A stretch of DNA of 56,996 nt from positions 1-56,996 of the forward strand of contig CALUIN010000038.1 in the NCBI GenBank assembly GCA_944320745.1, read 5' to 3'. The stretch comes from an uncultured Alloprevotella sp. (GTDB taxonomy: Bacteria; Bacteroidota; Bacteroidia; Bacteroidales; Bacteroidaceae). Each line of letters starts with the position of its first letter. The stretch's first letter is position 1. Shown here piece after piece: positions 1 to 8,504 of the stretch. Under the pieces are notes generated by a model. It was given only the letters and a program-made list of their open reading frames with translations. It ran no database searches and had not been told where the DNA came from. Made by a program: the position numbers and the translations under genes.

Positions 1-182
1 CGCCTAAGCCCCGTTCAAACTCGCCTAAGCCCCGTTCAAACTCGCCTAAGCCCCGTTCAAACTCGCCTAAGCCCCGTTCAAACTCGCCTAAGCCCCGTGC
101 AAACTTGCCTAGGCCCCGTGCAAACTTGCCTAGGCCCCGTGCAAACACGCCTAAGCCCCGTTCAAACTCGCCTAAGCCCCGT
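1..182. repeat. Tandem array of 21-nt repeats (at least 8 full units plus a final core)
   Basis: Units begin at 1, 22, 43, 64, 85, 106, 127, 148 and 169. Each has a 14-nt core, CGCCTAAGCCCCGT or a close variant (the units at 106 and 127 read TGCCTAGGCCCCGT), followed by a 7-nt linker, usually TCAAACT or GCAAACT. The last unit has only its core. The array probably continues upstream of the window. The same core and period recur at five other intergenic places in this window (see 4731, 12572, 33807, 44044, 54192). The 7-nt linker is far too short for CRISPR spacers. Confidence 0.95.
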
Positions 183-443
183 CCGCAGCCTGCCGGGCCG
201 GGCGCACGCCGGGCAGCGGCTGCGGCGAAGCGGAACGGGCCTATTCCTTTTTATATACTATACAGACATCCGCGCCCGACGGTGCGACAGCCTGCTTCCG
301 CGCCGCCTGCCGGCTACAGCCTGGCCTGCCACCGGCCGGCGCGGAAGCGGGACGGCGGCGCGGATTCTCCGTGCTAAACAAATTAACCCGCAGCCGACAA
401 AAAAAAAGAAGGACGGAAATTTCGCCAAAACAAGCGGAAATTG
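183..443. other. Gene-free stretch between the repeat array and the fba promoter
   Basis: GC-rich sequence, turning AT-rich from about 370. No ORF here resembles a known protein, and the frames that run through it are continuations of the repeat array. Nothing else was recognised. Confidence 0.6.
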
Positions 444-451
444 TAATTTTG
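420..451 (+). promoter_or_regulatory. Predicted Bacteroidota promoter of fba
   Basis: TAATTTTG at 444-451 fits the -7 consensus TAnnTTTG of the primary sigma factor of Bacteroidota. A TTTC at 420-423 lies 20 nt upstream, where the -33 TTTG box is expected (one mismatch). The start codon is 38 nt downstream. Confidence 0.65.
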
Positions 452-489
452 TGTCGGAAAAAAATTCACCCTAATAAACAGTTACAATT

Positions 490-1500
490 ATGGTAAACTA
501 CAAAGACTTAGGTTTGGTGAACACCCGCGAGATGTTCAAGCGCGCCATCAACGGCGGCTATGCCATCCCTGCATTTAACTTCAACAACATGGAGCAACTG
601 CAGGCCATCATTCAGGCCGCTTCAGAGAAGAAGAGCCCGGTGATTCTCCAAGTTTCCAAGGGAGCCCGCCAGTATGCCAACCAGACGCTGCTGCGCTACA
701 TGGCTGAGGGCGCCGTGCAGTATGCCAAGGAGTTGGGCTGCAACCATCCCGAGATCGTGCTCCACCTGGACCACGGCGACTCCTTCGAGCTCTGCAAGAG
801 CTGCGTGGACATGGGCTTCAGCTCTGTCATGATCGACGGTTCCGCACTCCCCTACGACGAAAACGTTGCCCTGACCAAGAAAGTCGTTGAATACGCCCAC
901 CAGTACGACGTAACCGTAGAAGGCGAGCTCGGCGTGCTGGCCGGTGTAGAAGACGAGGTGGCACACGAGGAGTCCCACTATACGAAACCCGAGGAAGTCG
1001 TAGACTTCGTGACGAAGACCGGCGTGGACAGCTTGGCTATCTCCATCGGTACGTCGCACGGTGCCTACAAGTTCAAGCCCGAGCAGTGCACGCGCGACCC
1101 GAAGACGGGCCGTCTGATTCCTCCTCCCTTGGCTTTCGACGTGCTGGACGCCATCATGGTTCAGCTTCCCGGCTTCCCCATCGTGCTTCACGGCTCCTCC
1201 AGCGTGCCCCAGGATGAGGTCGACACGATTAACAAGTTCGGCGGCAAGCTGCCCGATGCTGTCGGCATCCCCGAGGAGCAGCTGCGCAAGGCTGCCAAGA
1301 GCGCTGTCTGCAAGATTAACATCGACTCCGACTCCCGTCTGGCCATGACCGCTGCCATTCGCCGCGTCTTCGCCGAGAAGCCGGGCGAATTTGACCCGCG
1401 CAAGTACCTCGGCCCGGCCCGCGAGGAGATGAAGAAGCTCTACGAGCACAAGATTGTCGAAGTATTGGGCTCCGAGAACAAACTGGCTCAGCTCGACTGA
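490..1500 (+). CDS. fba: Class II fructose-bisphosphate aldolase
   Basis: Zinc-dependent aldolase that splits fructose 1,6-bisphosphate into dihydroxyacetone phosphate and glyceraldehyde 3-phosphate in cytoplasmic glycolysis and gluconeogenesis. The 336-residue protein has the class II signature LHLDHGD at 91-97, with Asp94 as the likely catalytic acid and His95 as a zinc ligand. Other expected metal or substrate sites are SIGTSHG around His190 and VLHGSSSVP around His234. Its length is normal for the family. The ATG at 490 lies 38 nt after a good -7 box. The gene is monocistronic, with a terminator directly behind it, and converges on purC. The assignment is certain at family level. Confidence 0.97.
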   Translation: MVNYKDLGLVNTREMFKRAINGGYAIPAFNFNNMEQLQAIIQAASEKKSPVILQVSKGARQYANQTLLRYMAEGAVQYAKELGCNHPEIVLHLDHGDSFELCKSCVDMGFSSVMIDGSALPYDENVALTKKVVEYAHQYDVTVEGELGVLAGVEDEVAHEESHYTKPEEVVDFVTKTGVDSLAISIGTSHGAYKFKPEQCTRDPKTGRLIPPPLAFDVLDAIMVQLPGFPIVLHGSSSVPQDEVDTINKFGGKLPDAVGIPEEQLRKAAKSAVCKINIDSDSRLAMTAAIRRVFAEKPGEFDPRKYLGPAREEMKKLYEHKIVEVLGSENKLAQLD

Positions 1501-1524
1501 TCCCGGTCGCAACAGAAACTGTCG

Positions 1525-1558
1525 GCCGCCGCATCCCCAAGGGGACGCGGCGGCTTTT
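1525..1558 (+). terminator. Rho-independent terminator of fba
   Basis: A 14-bp stem (1525-1538 with 1541-1554, one mismatch) is followed by TTTT. It ends the fba transcript. Confidence 0.85.
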
Positions 1559-1577
1559 CTTTACCCCGGTGCCACGC

Positions 1578-1617
1578 AAAAAGCCCGCCCGGTCCACCGA
1601 TGGTGGCCCGGGCGGGC
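1578..1617 (-). terminator. Rho-independent terminator of purC
   Basis: The hairpin at 1583-1617 has a perfect 10-bp GC-rich outer stem. On the minus strand it is followed by five T (complement of 1578-1582). It faces the fba terminator, so the two convergent units are insulated from each other. Confidence 0.85.
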
Positions 1618-1638
1618 AAATCAGACGCACAGGCGGCC

Positions 1639-2580
1639 TCAGCGGGCCAGGTAGTCCGTCACATTCTTCTCAATGCGGACGGCCAGATCATCGTGGTCCG
1701 CGCGGACGAACTTCTCGCCGGTGATGTGCTCGTAGAGTTCGATGTAGCGGTCCGATATGCTGGCTACGATCTCGGGCGTCATCTCAGGCACCTGCTGCCC
1801 TTCTCGTCCCTGGAAACCGTTGTCCATGAGCCACTCGCGTACGAATTCCTTCGACAGCTGGCGTTGGGGTTCGCCCTTGGCAAAGCGCTCTTCGTAACCG
1901 TCCAGGTAGAAATAGCGGCTGGAGTCGGGCGTGTGGATTTCGTCCATAAGGTAGATGGTACCGTCGTGCTTGCCGAACTCGTATTTCGTATCGACCAGTA
2001 TCAGGCCGCGACGGGCAGCGATTTCCGTTCCGCGGCGGAAGAGGGCCAGGGTGTACTTCTCCAGCAAGGCGTACTCTTCGGGGGTTGCCAGGCCGCGGGC
2101 CAGGATCTCCTCCTTCGAAATGTCCGCGTCGTGCTCGCCGATCTCGGCCTTCGTCGTCGGGGTGATGATGGGTTCGGGGAAGCGCTCGTTCTCGCGCATG
2201 CCGTCGGGAATCTTCACGCCGCAGATCTCGCGCACGCCCTTCTGGTAAGCGCGCCAGGCGCTGCCGCAAAGGTAGCCGCGCACTATCATCTCGACGGGGA
2301 ATCCCTCACACATGACGCCGACGGTCACCATCGGGTCGGGCGTGGCCAGTTTCCAGTTCGGGCAGATGTCCTTCGTCGCATCGAGGAACTGTGCCGCTAT
2401 CTGGTTCAATACTTGTCCCTTGTAGGGGATACCTTCGGGGAGAATCACGTCAAAGGCGGAGATGCGGTCGGTCGCTACCATGACCAGACGGTCGCCTAAG
2501 TTGTACACATCGCGGACTTTCCCGTGATAGACGCTCTGCTGTCCGGGAAAATGAAAATCAGTTTTGGTCAGTGCATTCAT
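1639..2580 (-). CDS. purC: Phosphoribosylaminoimidazole-succinocarboxamide synthase (SAICAR synthase)
   Basis: Purine biosynthesis enzyme that joins CAIR and aspartate using ATP. The protein starts with the nucleotide-binding HGKVRDVY segment and continues with [17 protein letters not shown] and LVDTKYEFG, all typical of SAICAR synthases. The start chosen is the ATG at 2578-2580 ([11 protein letters not shown]), giving 313 residues. A longer frame exists upstream but lies inside phoH and looks unlike the family. The start overlaps the 3' end of phoH by 23 nt, so the two genes are probably co-transcribed. At 313 residues it belongs to the longer form of the family; E. coli PurC is about 237. 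Confidence 0.95.
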   Translation of the reverse strand: MNALTKTDFHFPGQQSVYHGKVRDVYNLGDRLVMVATDRISAFDVILPEGIPYKGQVLNQIAAQFLDATKDICPNWKLATPDPMVTVGVMCEGFPVEMIVRGYLCGSAWRAYQKGVREICGVKIPDGMRENERFPEPIITPTTKAEIGEHDADISKEEILARGLATPEEYALLEKYTLALFRRGTEIAARRGLILVDTKYEFGKHDGTIYLMDEIHTPDSSRYFYLDGYEERFAKGEPQRQLSKEFVREWLMDNGFQGREGQQVPEMTPEIVASISDRYIELYEHITGEKFVRADHDDLAVRIEKNVTDYLAR

Positions 2581-3559
2581 TGCTTCTGATATTGTGAATT
2601 GCGTTATTGTCGTTCGCCTCGCGGACGGCTGCCGCGCGGTCATAAGCCTCGACGATACGGGCCACGAGTTTGTGGCGCACGATGTCGTTCTTGTCCGTCT
2701 CCACAAAGGCTATGCCGGGAATGCCCCTCAGCACGCGGAGCGCGTCCAGCAGTCCGGACTGCCGGGGCGAGGGTAAGTCGATCTGCGTCTGGTCTCCGGT
2801 GACAATCATCTTAGTGTTCCAACCCATGCGGGTAAGGAACATTTTTATCTGGGCCGGCGTCGTGTTCTGCGCCTCGTCCAGAATGACGACAGCATCGCTC
2901 AGTGTCCGCCCGCGCATAAAGGCCAGCGGCGCTATCTGTATGACATTCGTCTCCATATACTCCTGGAGCTTGGCCGCAGGTATCATCTCCTGCAGCGCGT
3001 CATAGAGCGGCTGCAGGTAAGGGTCAATCTTCTCCTTCATGTCGCCGGGCAAAAATCCCAGCTTCTCCCCTGCCTCTACGGCAGGGCGGCTCAGAATGAT
3101 GCGCTTCACTTCCTTTGCCTTCAGCGCCCTTACGGCCAAGGCTATGGCCGTATAGGTCTTCCCGGACCCGGCCGGTCCCACGGCGAAGAGCATGTCGTTC
3201 TCGCGGAAGGCCTCCACCAGGCGGCGCTGGTTCTCGCTGCGCGCCACGATGGGCTTGCCGCCCGTGCTGTACACGATGACATCGCCGGACGGCTCGCTCC
3301 GGCCAGGACGGTGAGTCACTATGTCCACGAGGTGTTCCTCCGTGAGCTGGTTGAAGCGGGCGCAGTGTCGCTCCAGGGCTTGGAACGTCCGTTCAAACTC
3401 GGCCATTTCGTTCTCGTCGCCCATGACTTTCAACACATTGCCGCGCCCTATGATGCGGAGCTTGGGGCACAATGCGCGCAGCATGCGCAGATTCGCATTG
3501 TTCACGCCGAAGAACATGATGGGGTCTGCCTCTTCCAGTACGAAATGCTTCTCTATCAT
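2558..3559 (-). CDS. phoH: PhoH family ATPase (PhoH/YbeZ-like)
   Basis: Cytoplasmic P-loop ATPase of the PhoH-like group, related to the helicase fold and linked in other bacteria to RNA metabolism. The 333-residue protein has Walker A GPAGSGKT at 128-135 and Walker B VVILDEAQ at about 224-231. The roughly 90-residue N-terminal part is typical of the long PhoH form. It is first in an operon with purC (23-nt overlap), a pairing with no obvious functional reason. A -7 box TAATTTTG lies upstream on the minus strand. Confidence 0.93.
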   Translation of the reverse strand: MIEKHFVLEEADPIMFFGVNNANLRMLRALCPKLRIIGRGNVLKVMGDENEMAEFERTFQALERHCARFNQLTEEHLVDIVTHRPGRSEPSGDVIVYSTGGKPIVARSENQRRLVEAFRENDMLFAVGPAGSGKTYTAIALAVRALKAKEVKRIILSRPAVEAGEKLGFLPGDMKEKIDPYLQPLYDALQEMIPAAKLQEYMETNVIQIAPLAFMRGRTLSDAVVILDEAQNTTPAQIKMFLTRMGWNTKMIVTGDQTQIDLPSPRQSGLLDALRVLRGIPGIAFVETDKNDIVRHKLVARIVEAYDRAAAVREANDNNAIHNIRSNECTDQN

Positions 3560-3609
3560 TCAAATCCTTTCTTGCCGGCGCCCGGCCTCCGGGCCCGACT
3601 TATGTCATG

Positions 3610-3617
3610 CAAAATTA
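3610..3617 (-). promoter_or_regulatory. -7 box of the phoH-purC operon
   Basis: On the minus strand this reads TAATTTTG, a perfect TAnnTTTG match about 50 nt before the phoH start. It is back-to-back with the plus-strand -7 box at 3650, so the two promoters share a short divergent region. Confidence 0.6.
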
Positions 3618-3649
3618 ATGAATCTGCCGGAAAGAAGCCGATTTTTTTG

Positions 3650-3657
3650 TACTTTTG
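3650..3657 (+). promoter_or_regulatory. -7 box of the M15-like peptidase gene
   Basis: TACTTTTG matches TAnnTTTG and sits 62 nt before the ATG at 3720. No clear -33 box was seen. Confidence 0.55.
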
Positions 3658-3719
3658 TAGGGTAATCTCCCGGCCTTTCCGGGGGAAAGACTGTTAAAAC
3701 TATCCAGACAACTCTGCCC

Positions 3720-4526
3720 ATGCACTTCAACCCCAAGGCCCAGCGCCACGCGCTGCCCGGCCTGTTCGTTCTGATTGCGCTCATACTGATTGTGGCGCTT
3801 CGCTTCGGCGGTTGCGAATCCTGCCAGACGGAGCGGCGCAGAGCGACCAAGGCGATTCGGCACAACGCCGTATTAGTCCACAGCCGGAAAGTGGACGCCA
3901 TACTCTCAGCGCCGCGCCGACCGCTGCAGCTGACGGACCACGAGGACCGACCAAAGAAAAACCGGATCGTTGGCGTGAAGAACTATTCGGAGGCCTTCCC
4001 CGACCTGAACGACGTGCAGCTGCGCACGGCCCGCGTTCTGGGCATCTCCCTCATAGCCAACCGCGAAGAGGCGCACCACCACCTGCGCGACCTCGTCTAC
4101 ATAGGCGACAATCCCTACTTCCGCGTGGAGCGCCTCTCGCACTCCATCCCCTACCTCGTGCCGCGGGCGGAACGGCTGCTGACTGAGATTGCGCGCAACT
4201 TCATCGACTCGCTGCAGTCCAAGGGACTGCCTTTCTATAAAATTGTGGTGACCTCCGTGCTGCGCACACGCCAGGACGTCGACCGGCTGCGACGGGTGAA
4301 CGGCAACGCGTCCGAAAACAGCTGCCACCAATACGGGACGACTTTCGACATCTGCTACAACAGCTTCTACCGCGTCTATGACCCGGACGACCAGACGAAG
4401 CGGCAGGTTTGGTCCGGCAATCTGAAGGCCGTCCTGGCCGAAGTGCTGGCGGACCAACGCCGGCTGGGCACGTGCTACGTGCGCTACGAGGCGTTTCAGT
4501 CCTGCTTTCACATCACGGCGCGCTAA
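3720..4526 (+). CDS. Membrane-anchored M15-like peptidase (DUF5715-type)
   Basis: A 268-residue protein with a short N-terminal basic stretch, one hydrophobic segment (about 13-29) and an extracytoplasmic C-terminal domain. That domain carries ENSCHQYGTTFDI, with His203 and Asp210 in the spacing of the M15/VanY D,D-carboxypeptidase motif SxHxxGxAxD, and a final CFHITAR whose His264 could be the third zinc ligand. This suggests a zinc enzyme acting on peptidoglycan stem peptides in the periplasm. I recall this family from Bacteroidales as DUF5715; the peptidase role is inferred from the motif. Cysteines at 202, 212, 252 and 262 could form disulphides. It is transcribed alone, divergently from phoH. 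Confidence 0.75.
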   Translation: MHFNPKAQRHALPGLFVLIALILIVALRFGGCESCQTERRRATKAIRHNAVLVHSRKVDAILSAPRRPLQLTDHEDRPKKNRIVGVKNYSEAFPDLNDVQLRTARVLGISLIANREEAHHHLRDLVYIGDNPYFRVERLSHSIPYLVPRAERLLTEIARNFIDSLQSKGLPFYKIVVTSVLRTRQDVDRLRRVNGNASENSCHQYGTTFDICYNSFYRVYDPDDQTKRQVWSGNLKAVLAEVLADQRRLGTCYVRYEAFQSCFHITAR

Positions 4527-4632
4527 GTCCGCCTCACTGCCGCCGTGCCGGCCGAGGGCTGGACGCCGGGGGTCTCTTGCCGCCCGCCGCCTGCTTCCGG
4601 CGGGAAGAGGCCGCCGGAAAATTTCCCCCACT

Positions 4633-4682
4633 GCACTCCCCGCGACCTGCCCGGACTGATCCGAGCGGGCCGCGGGGAGTGC
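4633..4682. other. Long stem-loop in the intergenic region
   Basis: GCACTCCCCGCG at 4633-4644 pairs exactly with 4671-4682, with further partial pairing inside. No T-run follows on either strand, so this is not a classic terminator. It lies between two convergent genes and may end or stabilise the 3' end of the 3720-4526 transcript. Confidence 0.6.
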
Positions 4683-4722
4683 GTATCGGAAAAGGGGGAA
4701 AGAAACGACCGGCGTGGGCCAC

Positions 4723-4764
4723 AAAAAACAGTCCTTAGCCCCGTCCGGACGGGGCTAAGGACTG
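4723..4764 (-). terminator. Terminator of the penicillin-binding protein gene, a perfect 36-nt palindrome
   Basis: 4729-4764 is a perfect inverted repeat centred on CCGG with 18-nt arms. On the minus strand it is followed by six T (complement of 4723-4728), which makes a strong intrinsic terminator for the gene ending at 4837. The arms contain the core CCTTAGCCCCGT of the 21-nt repeat family, so the terminator is built from repeat units. Confidence 0.85.
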
Positions 4765-4793
4765 TCGGCACGGGGCTAAGCCCCGTGTTCACG
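4731..4793. repeat. Three units of the 21-nt repeat family
   Basis: Units are 4731-4751, 4752-4772 and 4773-4793. Their cores read GTCCTTAGCCCCGT, GGGCTAAGGACTGT and GGGCTAAGCCCCGT, with exactly 21-nt spacing. The first two units form the terminator palindrome above, and the third contains a smaller hairpin (CACGGGG with CCCCGTG). Confidence 0.85.
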
Positions 4794-4836
4794 AGAACTG
4801 ACTGGCGCCGGCCCGCGCGCAGCCCGCGTGGGATGA

Positions 4837-7413
4837 TCAGGGCTGGGCCAGCGAGTCGCGGCGGTGCGCATGGCGCTGAACCGGCTGCTCCAATGCAGGA
4901 GTTGCCGTCTCCTCGCCGCCATCTGCCTCGGCGCCTTCGTCGGAAGTTTCGTCGTCGAACGTCATTTCGTACAACGTGTTGCCATGCTCATCGTAGAGCA
5001 CGCTGTCCAGCTCGAAAGAGTCGGGCTTCTCGACGGGCGGATAGTACACGCGCTCATAAGAGGCGGGGTCTATGTCCTCGGGGGGCAGACCGTACCGCTT
5101 CATGTAGCGTGGCGCCAAAGCCGGATCCTCCAGCACGCGGTGCATGAACAGGCCGAATATGGGCAGCGCCGTGCGGCTGCCCTGTCCCAGACGGCCCGAG
5201 CGGAAATGGATGCTGCGATACTCTCCGCCGACCCATGCGCCGCCGACGAGTGCGGGCGTCACGCCGATGAACCAAGCGTCGGAATGGTTGTTGGACGTAC
5301 CGGTCTTGCCGCCGAAATCTATTTTTCCGTTGAACGTGCCCATGTACTTGGCCGCGCCAAGCGCTTGCGACGTTCCGCCGCCGTCGCGCACACCGGCCTC
5401 GAGCAACTTCTGCACGTAGAAGGCGGAGCGGCGGTCTAGCACGCGCGTCTCGGCCGGATCGGCTTCATAGACCACCTTGCCTTCGCGGTCCACGATGCGG
5501 GAGACGAGGACGGGATCCACGTGTACACCGTCGTTGGCTACCGTGGCGTAGGCGTTGACCATTTCAAAGAGGTTGACATCGCTCGATCCGAGCGCGAGCG
5601 AGGGAGTAGCATCGAGCGGCGAGAGGATGCCCATCTCGTGGGCCGTGGTGACGACATTGTCTATGCCGACCTCTTGCCCCAACTTCACGGCTATCGTATT
5701 GACACTCTGCGCAAAGGCGGAGCGGAGCGGCAGGTTGGCGTTGGAGAAGTGGCCGTTGGCATTGTGCGGCTGCCACACGGTCGTCGTGTCGCGCTTGGCG
5801 TCGTACACTTCCATGCGGATGTAGGAGTCGGTCAGGCGGGCATCGCTCGGCGTCCAGCCCTGCTTCATGGCAGTGGCATAGACAAAGAGCTTGAACGTGG
5901 ACCCGGGCTGACGCATGGCTTTTACCTTGTCGTACTTCCAGGTCTTGAAGTCGACGTCGCCCACATAGGCTTTCACGGCACCGGTGGAGGGCTCCATGAC
6001 GACAAAGCCGGCGTGCATGAAGCGTACCATGTAGCGGATGGAGTCCATGGTGCTGATGTTCTCCGTGTGGCCGCCGTCGTAGTCGAAGAGCTTCACGGGG
6101 TGCGGCATGTTCATGTAGGCCCAGACGGAATCGGGCTGCCCGGGGAAACGTGCCTCCAGCATTTTATAATAATCGGTGGTGCGGGCAATGTTCTCTATGA
6201 AGCCGGGGATAAGATTACCGCGTTCGTCGCGCCAGGGGTCGCCCAGGCCGCGCCAGTGGCTGTCGAAGTTCTGCTGCACCTGGCGCATTTGCTCGACGAG
6301 TGCTTCCTCGGCGTAGCGCTGCATTCGGCTATCGAGCGTGGTATAGATCTTCAGCCCGTCGGTATAGGGATCCAGCTCCGGGCAATTTTCCTTGATGTAG
6401 TCGGCTACAGCCTGGCGGAAATAGAGGGCTTTCCCGTCGTAGGCGCTCTCGACGTTGAAGTTCAGGACTATGGGCAGGCGCTTCAGGGAGTCAAGCTCGG
6501 CCTTGGTCGTGATGCAGGCTCTGCCGAAATGCTTGGCCAGCTCGTCGCGGTGGCTATAGATGTTGTCGAGCACCAGGTTGCGGCGGCTCAGGCTGCGGTC
6601 GGGGTTGATGCGGGGATTATAGGTAGACGTGGCTTTCAGCAGGCCGACCAGCACGGCGGCCTCTTCAATTTTCAGCTCGCTCGGCCGCTTGTTGAAGTAA
6701 GTCTTGGCGGCGGTCTTGATGCCGTAGGCGTTCGACCCGAAGTCCACGGTGTTGGCGTACATGTTGAGGATGCTGTCCTTCTCGTTGCGCATCTCCAGCT
6801 CGACGGCTATGACCATCTCCTTCGTCTTCATGATGAGTATGCCGCACCCGGGGATTTTCCCGACGAGGCCCGTTCCGTATTCCTTGTTTGTGCGAATGCG
6901 GAACATGTTCTTCACGAGCTGCTGCGAGATGGTGGAGGCGCCGCGGGCGCGGCCACGGACGGCGTCCTTCATGGCCGCAAGCAAGCCGGGGAAGTCTATG
7001 CCGTGATGGTCGAAGAAACGCTCGTCCTCCGTGGACACCAAGGCCTGGAAAAAGGCCGGGCTGATAGAATCGTAGGGGACAGACTGGCGGTTCTCGTCGA
7101 AAAACTTGCCGAGCTCCACGCCGTCGGCGGAATAGATGACAGATGCCTCCGGGTTCTGGGGATGCATGATCTCGTAGGCCGAGGGCGACTTGCCGAAGAG
7201 CCAGAACAGGTTGACCATGACGGCAAAGACGTAGAACACAATCAGCGCGACTATCGTCAGGACGACGACGAGGCACTTCATCCACCACGGGCGGTGCCGG
7301 TAAAGGCCTACGTAACCGCGCCACAAACGCCTCAGACACCGGCCGAGCAGAATGAGCAGGCGGGCAAGCCAGCCCCATATTCCCTTGGACTTTTTTCTAT
7401 TGTTTCTTTCCAT
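4837..7413 (-). CDS. Class A penicillin-binding protein (bifunctional peptidoglycan synthase)
   Basis: An 858-residue inner-membrane protein that polymerises and cross-links peptidoglycan. A basic cytoplasmic N-terminus is followed by a membrane segment (about 46-73). The GT51 glycosyltransferase domain has STEDERFFDHHG with catalytic Glu129 and RGASTISQQLVKN (158-169). The transpeptidase domain has SxxK at Ser505-Lys508 (GSTFK), SVN at 570-572 and KTG at 703-705. All catalytic motifs are present, so it should be active. The C-terminal 40 residues are acidic, then basic and low in complexity. It resembles PBP1A-type enzymes of Bacteroidales. It is transcribed alone from a -7 box at 7434 and ends at a strong terminator. 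Confidence 0.96.
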   Translation of the reverse strand: MERNNRKKSKGIWGWLARLLILLGRCLRRLWRGYVGLYRHRPWWMKCLVVVLTIVALIVFYVFAVMVNLFWLFGKSPSAYEIMHPQNPEASVIYSADGVELGKFFDENRQSVPYDSISPAFFQALVSTEDERFFDHHGIDFPGLLAAMKDAVRGRARGASTISQQLVKNMFRIRTNKEYGTGLVGKIPGCGILIMKTKEMVIAVELEMRNEKDSILNMYANTVDFGSNAYGIKTAAKTYFNKRPSELKIEEAAVLVGLLKATSTYNPRINPDRSLSRRNLVLDNIYSHRDELAKHFGRACITTKAELDSLKRLPIVLNFNVESAYDGKALYFRQAVADYIKENCPELDPYTDGLKIYTTLDSRMQRYAEEALVEQMRQVQQNFDSHWRGLGDPWRDERGNLIPGFIENIARTTDYYKMLEARFPGQPDSVWAYMNMPHPVKLFDYDGGHTENISTMDSIRYMVRFMHAGFVVMEPSTGAVKAYVGDVDFKTWKYDKVKAMRQPGSTFKLFVYATAMKQGWTPSDARLTDSYIRMEVYDAKRDTTTVWQPHNANGHFSNANLPLRSAFAQSVNTIAVKLGQEVGIDNVVTTAHEMGILSPLDATPSLALGSSDVNLFEMVNAYATVANDGVHVDPVLVSRIVDREGKVVYEADPAETRVLDRRSAFYVQKLLEAGVRDGGGTSQALGAAKYMGTFNGKIDFGGKTGTSNNHSDAWFIGVTPALVGGAWVGGEYRSIHFRSGRLGQGSRTALPIFGLFMHRVLEDPALAPRYMKRYGLPPEDIDPASYERVYYPPVEKPDSFELDSVLYDEHGNTLYEMTFDDETSDEGAEADGGEETATPALEQPVQRHAHRRDSLAQP

Positions 7414-7433
7414 TTTCCAACACTACTGTCGGG

Positions 7434-7441
7434 CAAAGGTA
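7434..7441 (-). promoter_or_regulatory. -7 box of the penicillin-binding protein gene
   Basis: Reads TACCTTTG on the minus strand, a perfect TAnnTTTG match 20 nt before the start codon. It sits in the 33-nt gap behind miaA. Confidence 0.6.
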
Positions 7442-7446
7442 AGCAT

Positions 7447-8355
7447 TTACGCTTGTGCCCAAGCCGCATTTTGTATAAAATATCTTATTTCGTCATACTG
7501 GGACGGGGAAAACCACTGCACGGCCGGGTCCTTCTTGAACCAGGTGATTTGTTTCTTTGCATACACCCGGGTGTTGCGGCGAATTTTCTCAAGGGCGAAG
7601 TCGAGCGGCCAGTCCCCGTCGAGATGGCGGAACAGCTCCTTGTAGCCCACGGTATTGAGCGAATTACAATGCCTGAAAGGCAAGACTCTCCGGGCTTCGT
7701 CGAGCCAGCCGGCGTCCATCATCTGGTCCACGCGCCGGTTGATGCGGGCGAAAAGTTCGGCTCGCTCGCGCTGAAGCCCGATCTTGACGATGCGGAACGG
7801 GCGCTCCTTGGCCTGCCGCGTGCGGAAGGAGGTGTAGGTGCGGCCGGACTGGTGACAGACCTCAAGGGCGTGGACCACGCGCTTGGGATTCTGCAAGTCG
7901 CACACGGCGGCATACTCCGGATCCAGGTCACGCAGTTCGGCCACAAGCGGGGCGAGGCCCTCGTCGCGGTAGCGGGCCCGCATCCACTCCCGCGTGGCAT
8001 CGTCGATCGTAGGTATATCGTCTATTCCCTTGCAGACGGCGTCTATATAAAGCATCGCTCCGCCACAGAGCATGACGACATCGCGCGAGCGGAACAGACT
8101 GGGCAGCAGGTGGAGCACTTCCTCCTCGTAGCGGGCGGCGCTGTAATACTCCTCGAGCCCGAGCAGCCCGACAAAGTAATGCGGCACGCGCTGCCGCTCC
8201 GCCAGCGTGGGAGCCGCGGTACCTATGGGGATGTCGCGGTAAATCTGGCGCGAATCTGCGTTGAGTATGGGCGTGCCGAACTCCTCGGCCAAACGGAGGC
8301 TGAGCTCTGTCTTGCCGATTCCGGTCGGACCTAACAGAACGACGAGGGTCTTCAT
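7447..8355 (-). CDS. miaA: tRNA dimethylallyltransferase
   Basis: Transfers a dimethylallyl group to N6 of A37 in tRNAs that read UNN codons. With the ATG at 8353-8355 the protein has 302 residues and starts [16 protein letters not shown], the P-loop at 9-16. It continues with [19 protein letters not shown], the substrate-binding DSxQxY region. A start seven codons upstream (8376) is possible but would put extra residues before the usual family start. A terminator-like hairpin at 8402-8448 separates it from the gene upstream, so it probably has its own promoter; no clear -7 box was seen. Confidence 0.95.
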   Translation of the reverse strand: MKTLVVLLGPTGIGKTELSLRLAEEFGTPILNADSRQIYRDIPIGTAAPTLAERQRVPHYFVGLLGLEEYYSAARYEEEVLHLLPSLFRSRDVVMLCGGAMLYIDAVCKGIDDIPTIDDATREWMRARYRDEGLAPLVAELRDLDPEYAAVCDLQNPKRVVHALEVCHQSGRTYTSFRTRQAKERPFRIVKIGLQRERAELFARINRRVDQMMDAGWLDEARRVLPFRHCNSLNTVGYKELFRHLDGDWPLDFALEKIRRNTRVYAKKQITWFKKDPAVQWFSPSQYDEIRYFIQNAAWAQA

Positions 8356-8401
8356 GATAGGGATGAGATTATGCACACTGCCGCGCTAACCGGGAAGATA
8401 G

Positions 8402-8448
8402 AAAAAGTTGAAAGCCCGTCCGCGCAAAATCCGGCACGGGCCTTCAAC
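8402..8448 (-). terminator. Terminator behind the pRiA4b ORF-3-like gene
   Basis: A 13-bp stem (8407-8419 with 8436-8448, one mismatch) is followed on the minus strand by TTTTT (complement of 8402-8406). It probably ends the lpxD-lpxC-lpxA transcript. Confidence 0.75.
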
Positions 8449-8504
8449 AATGCGTCGCCGCGGGAAAGCGGAACGCGGCGCTCCGCTTCAACGGTCACGG
8501 ACAG

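Noticed and set aside
1-182. CRISPR array
   Set aside because: The period is 21 nt with a 7-nt near-constant linker, so there is no room for spacers, and no cas gene is present.
97-474. A protein made of heptapeptide repeats
   Set aside because: The frame simply follows the tandem repeat and then runs into GC-rich non-coding DNA. It has no homology and the fba promoter lies inside it.
5521-8334. Long plus-strand ORF (937 codons)
   Set aside because: It is antisense to the penicillin-binding protein and miaA genes, both of which have full catalytic motifs. Open antisense frames are common in GC-rich coding DNA.
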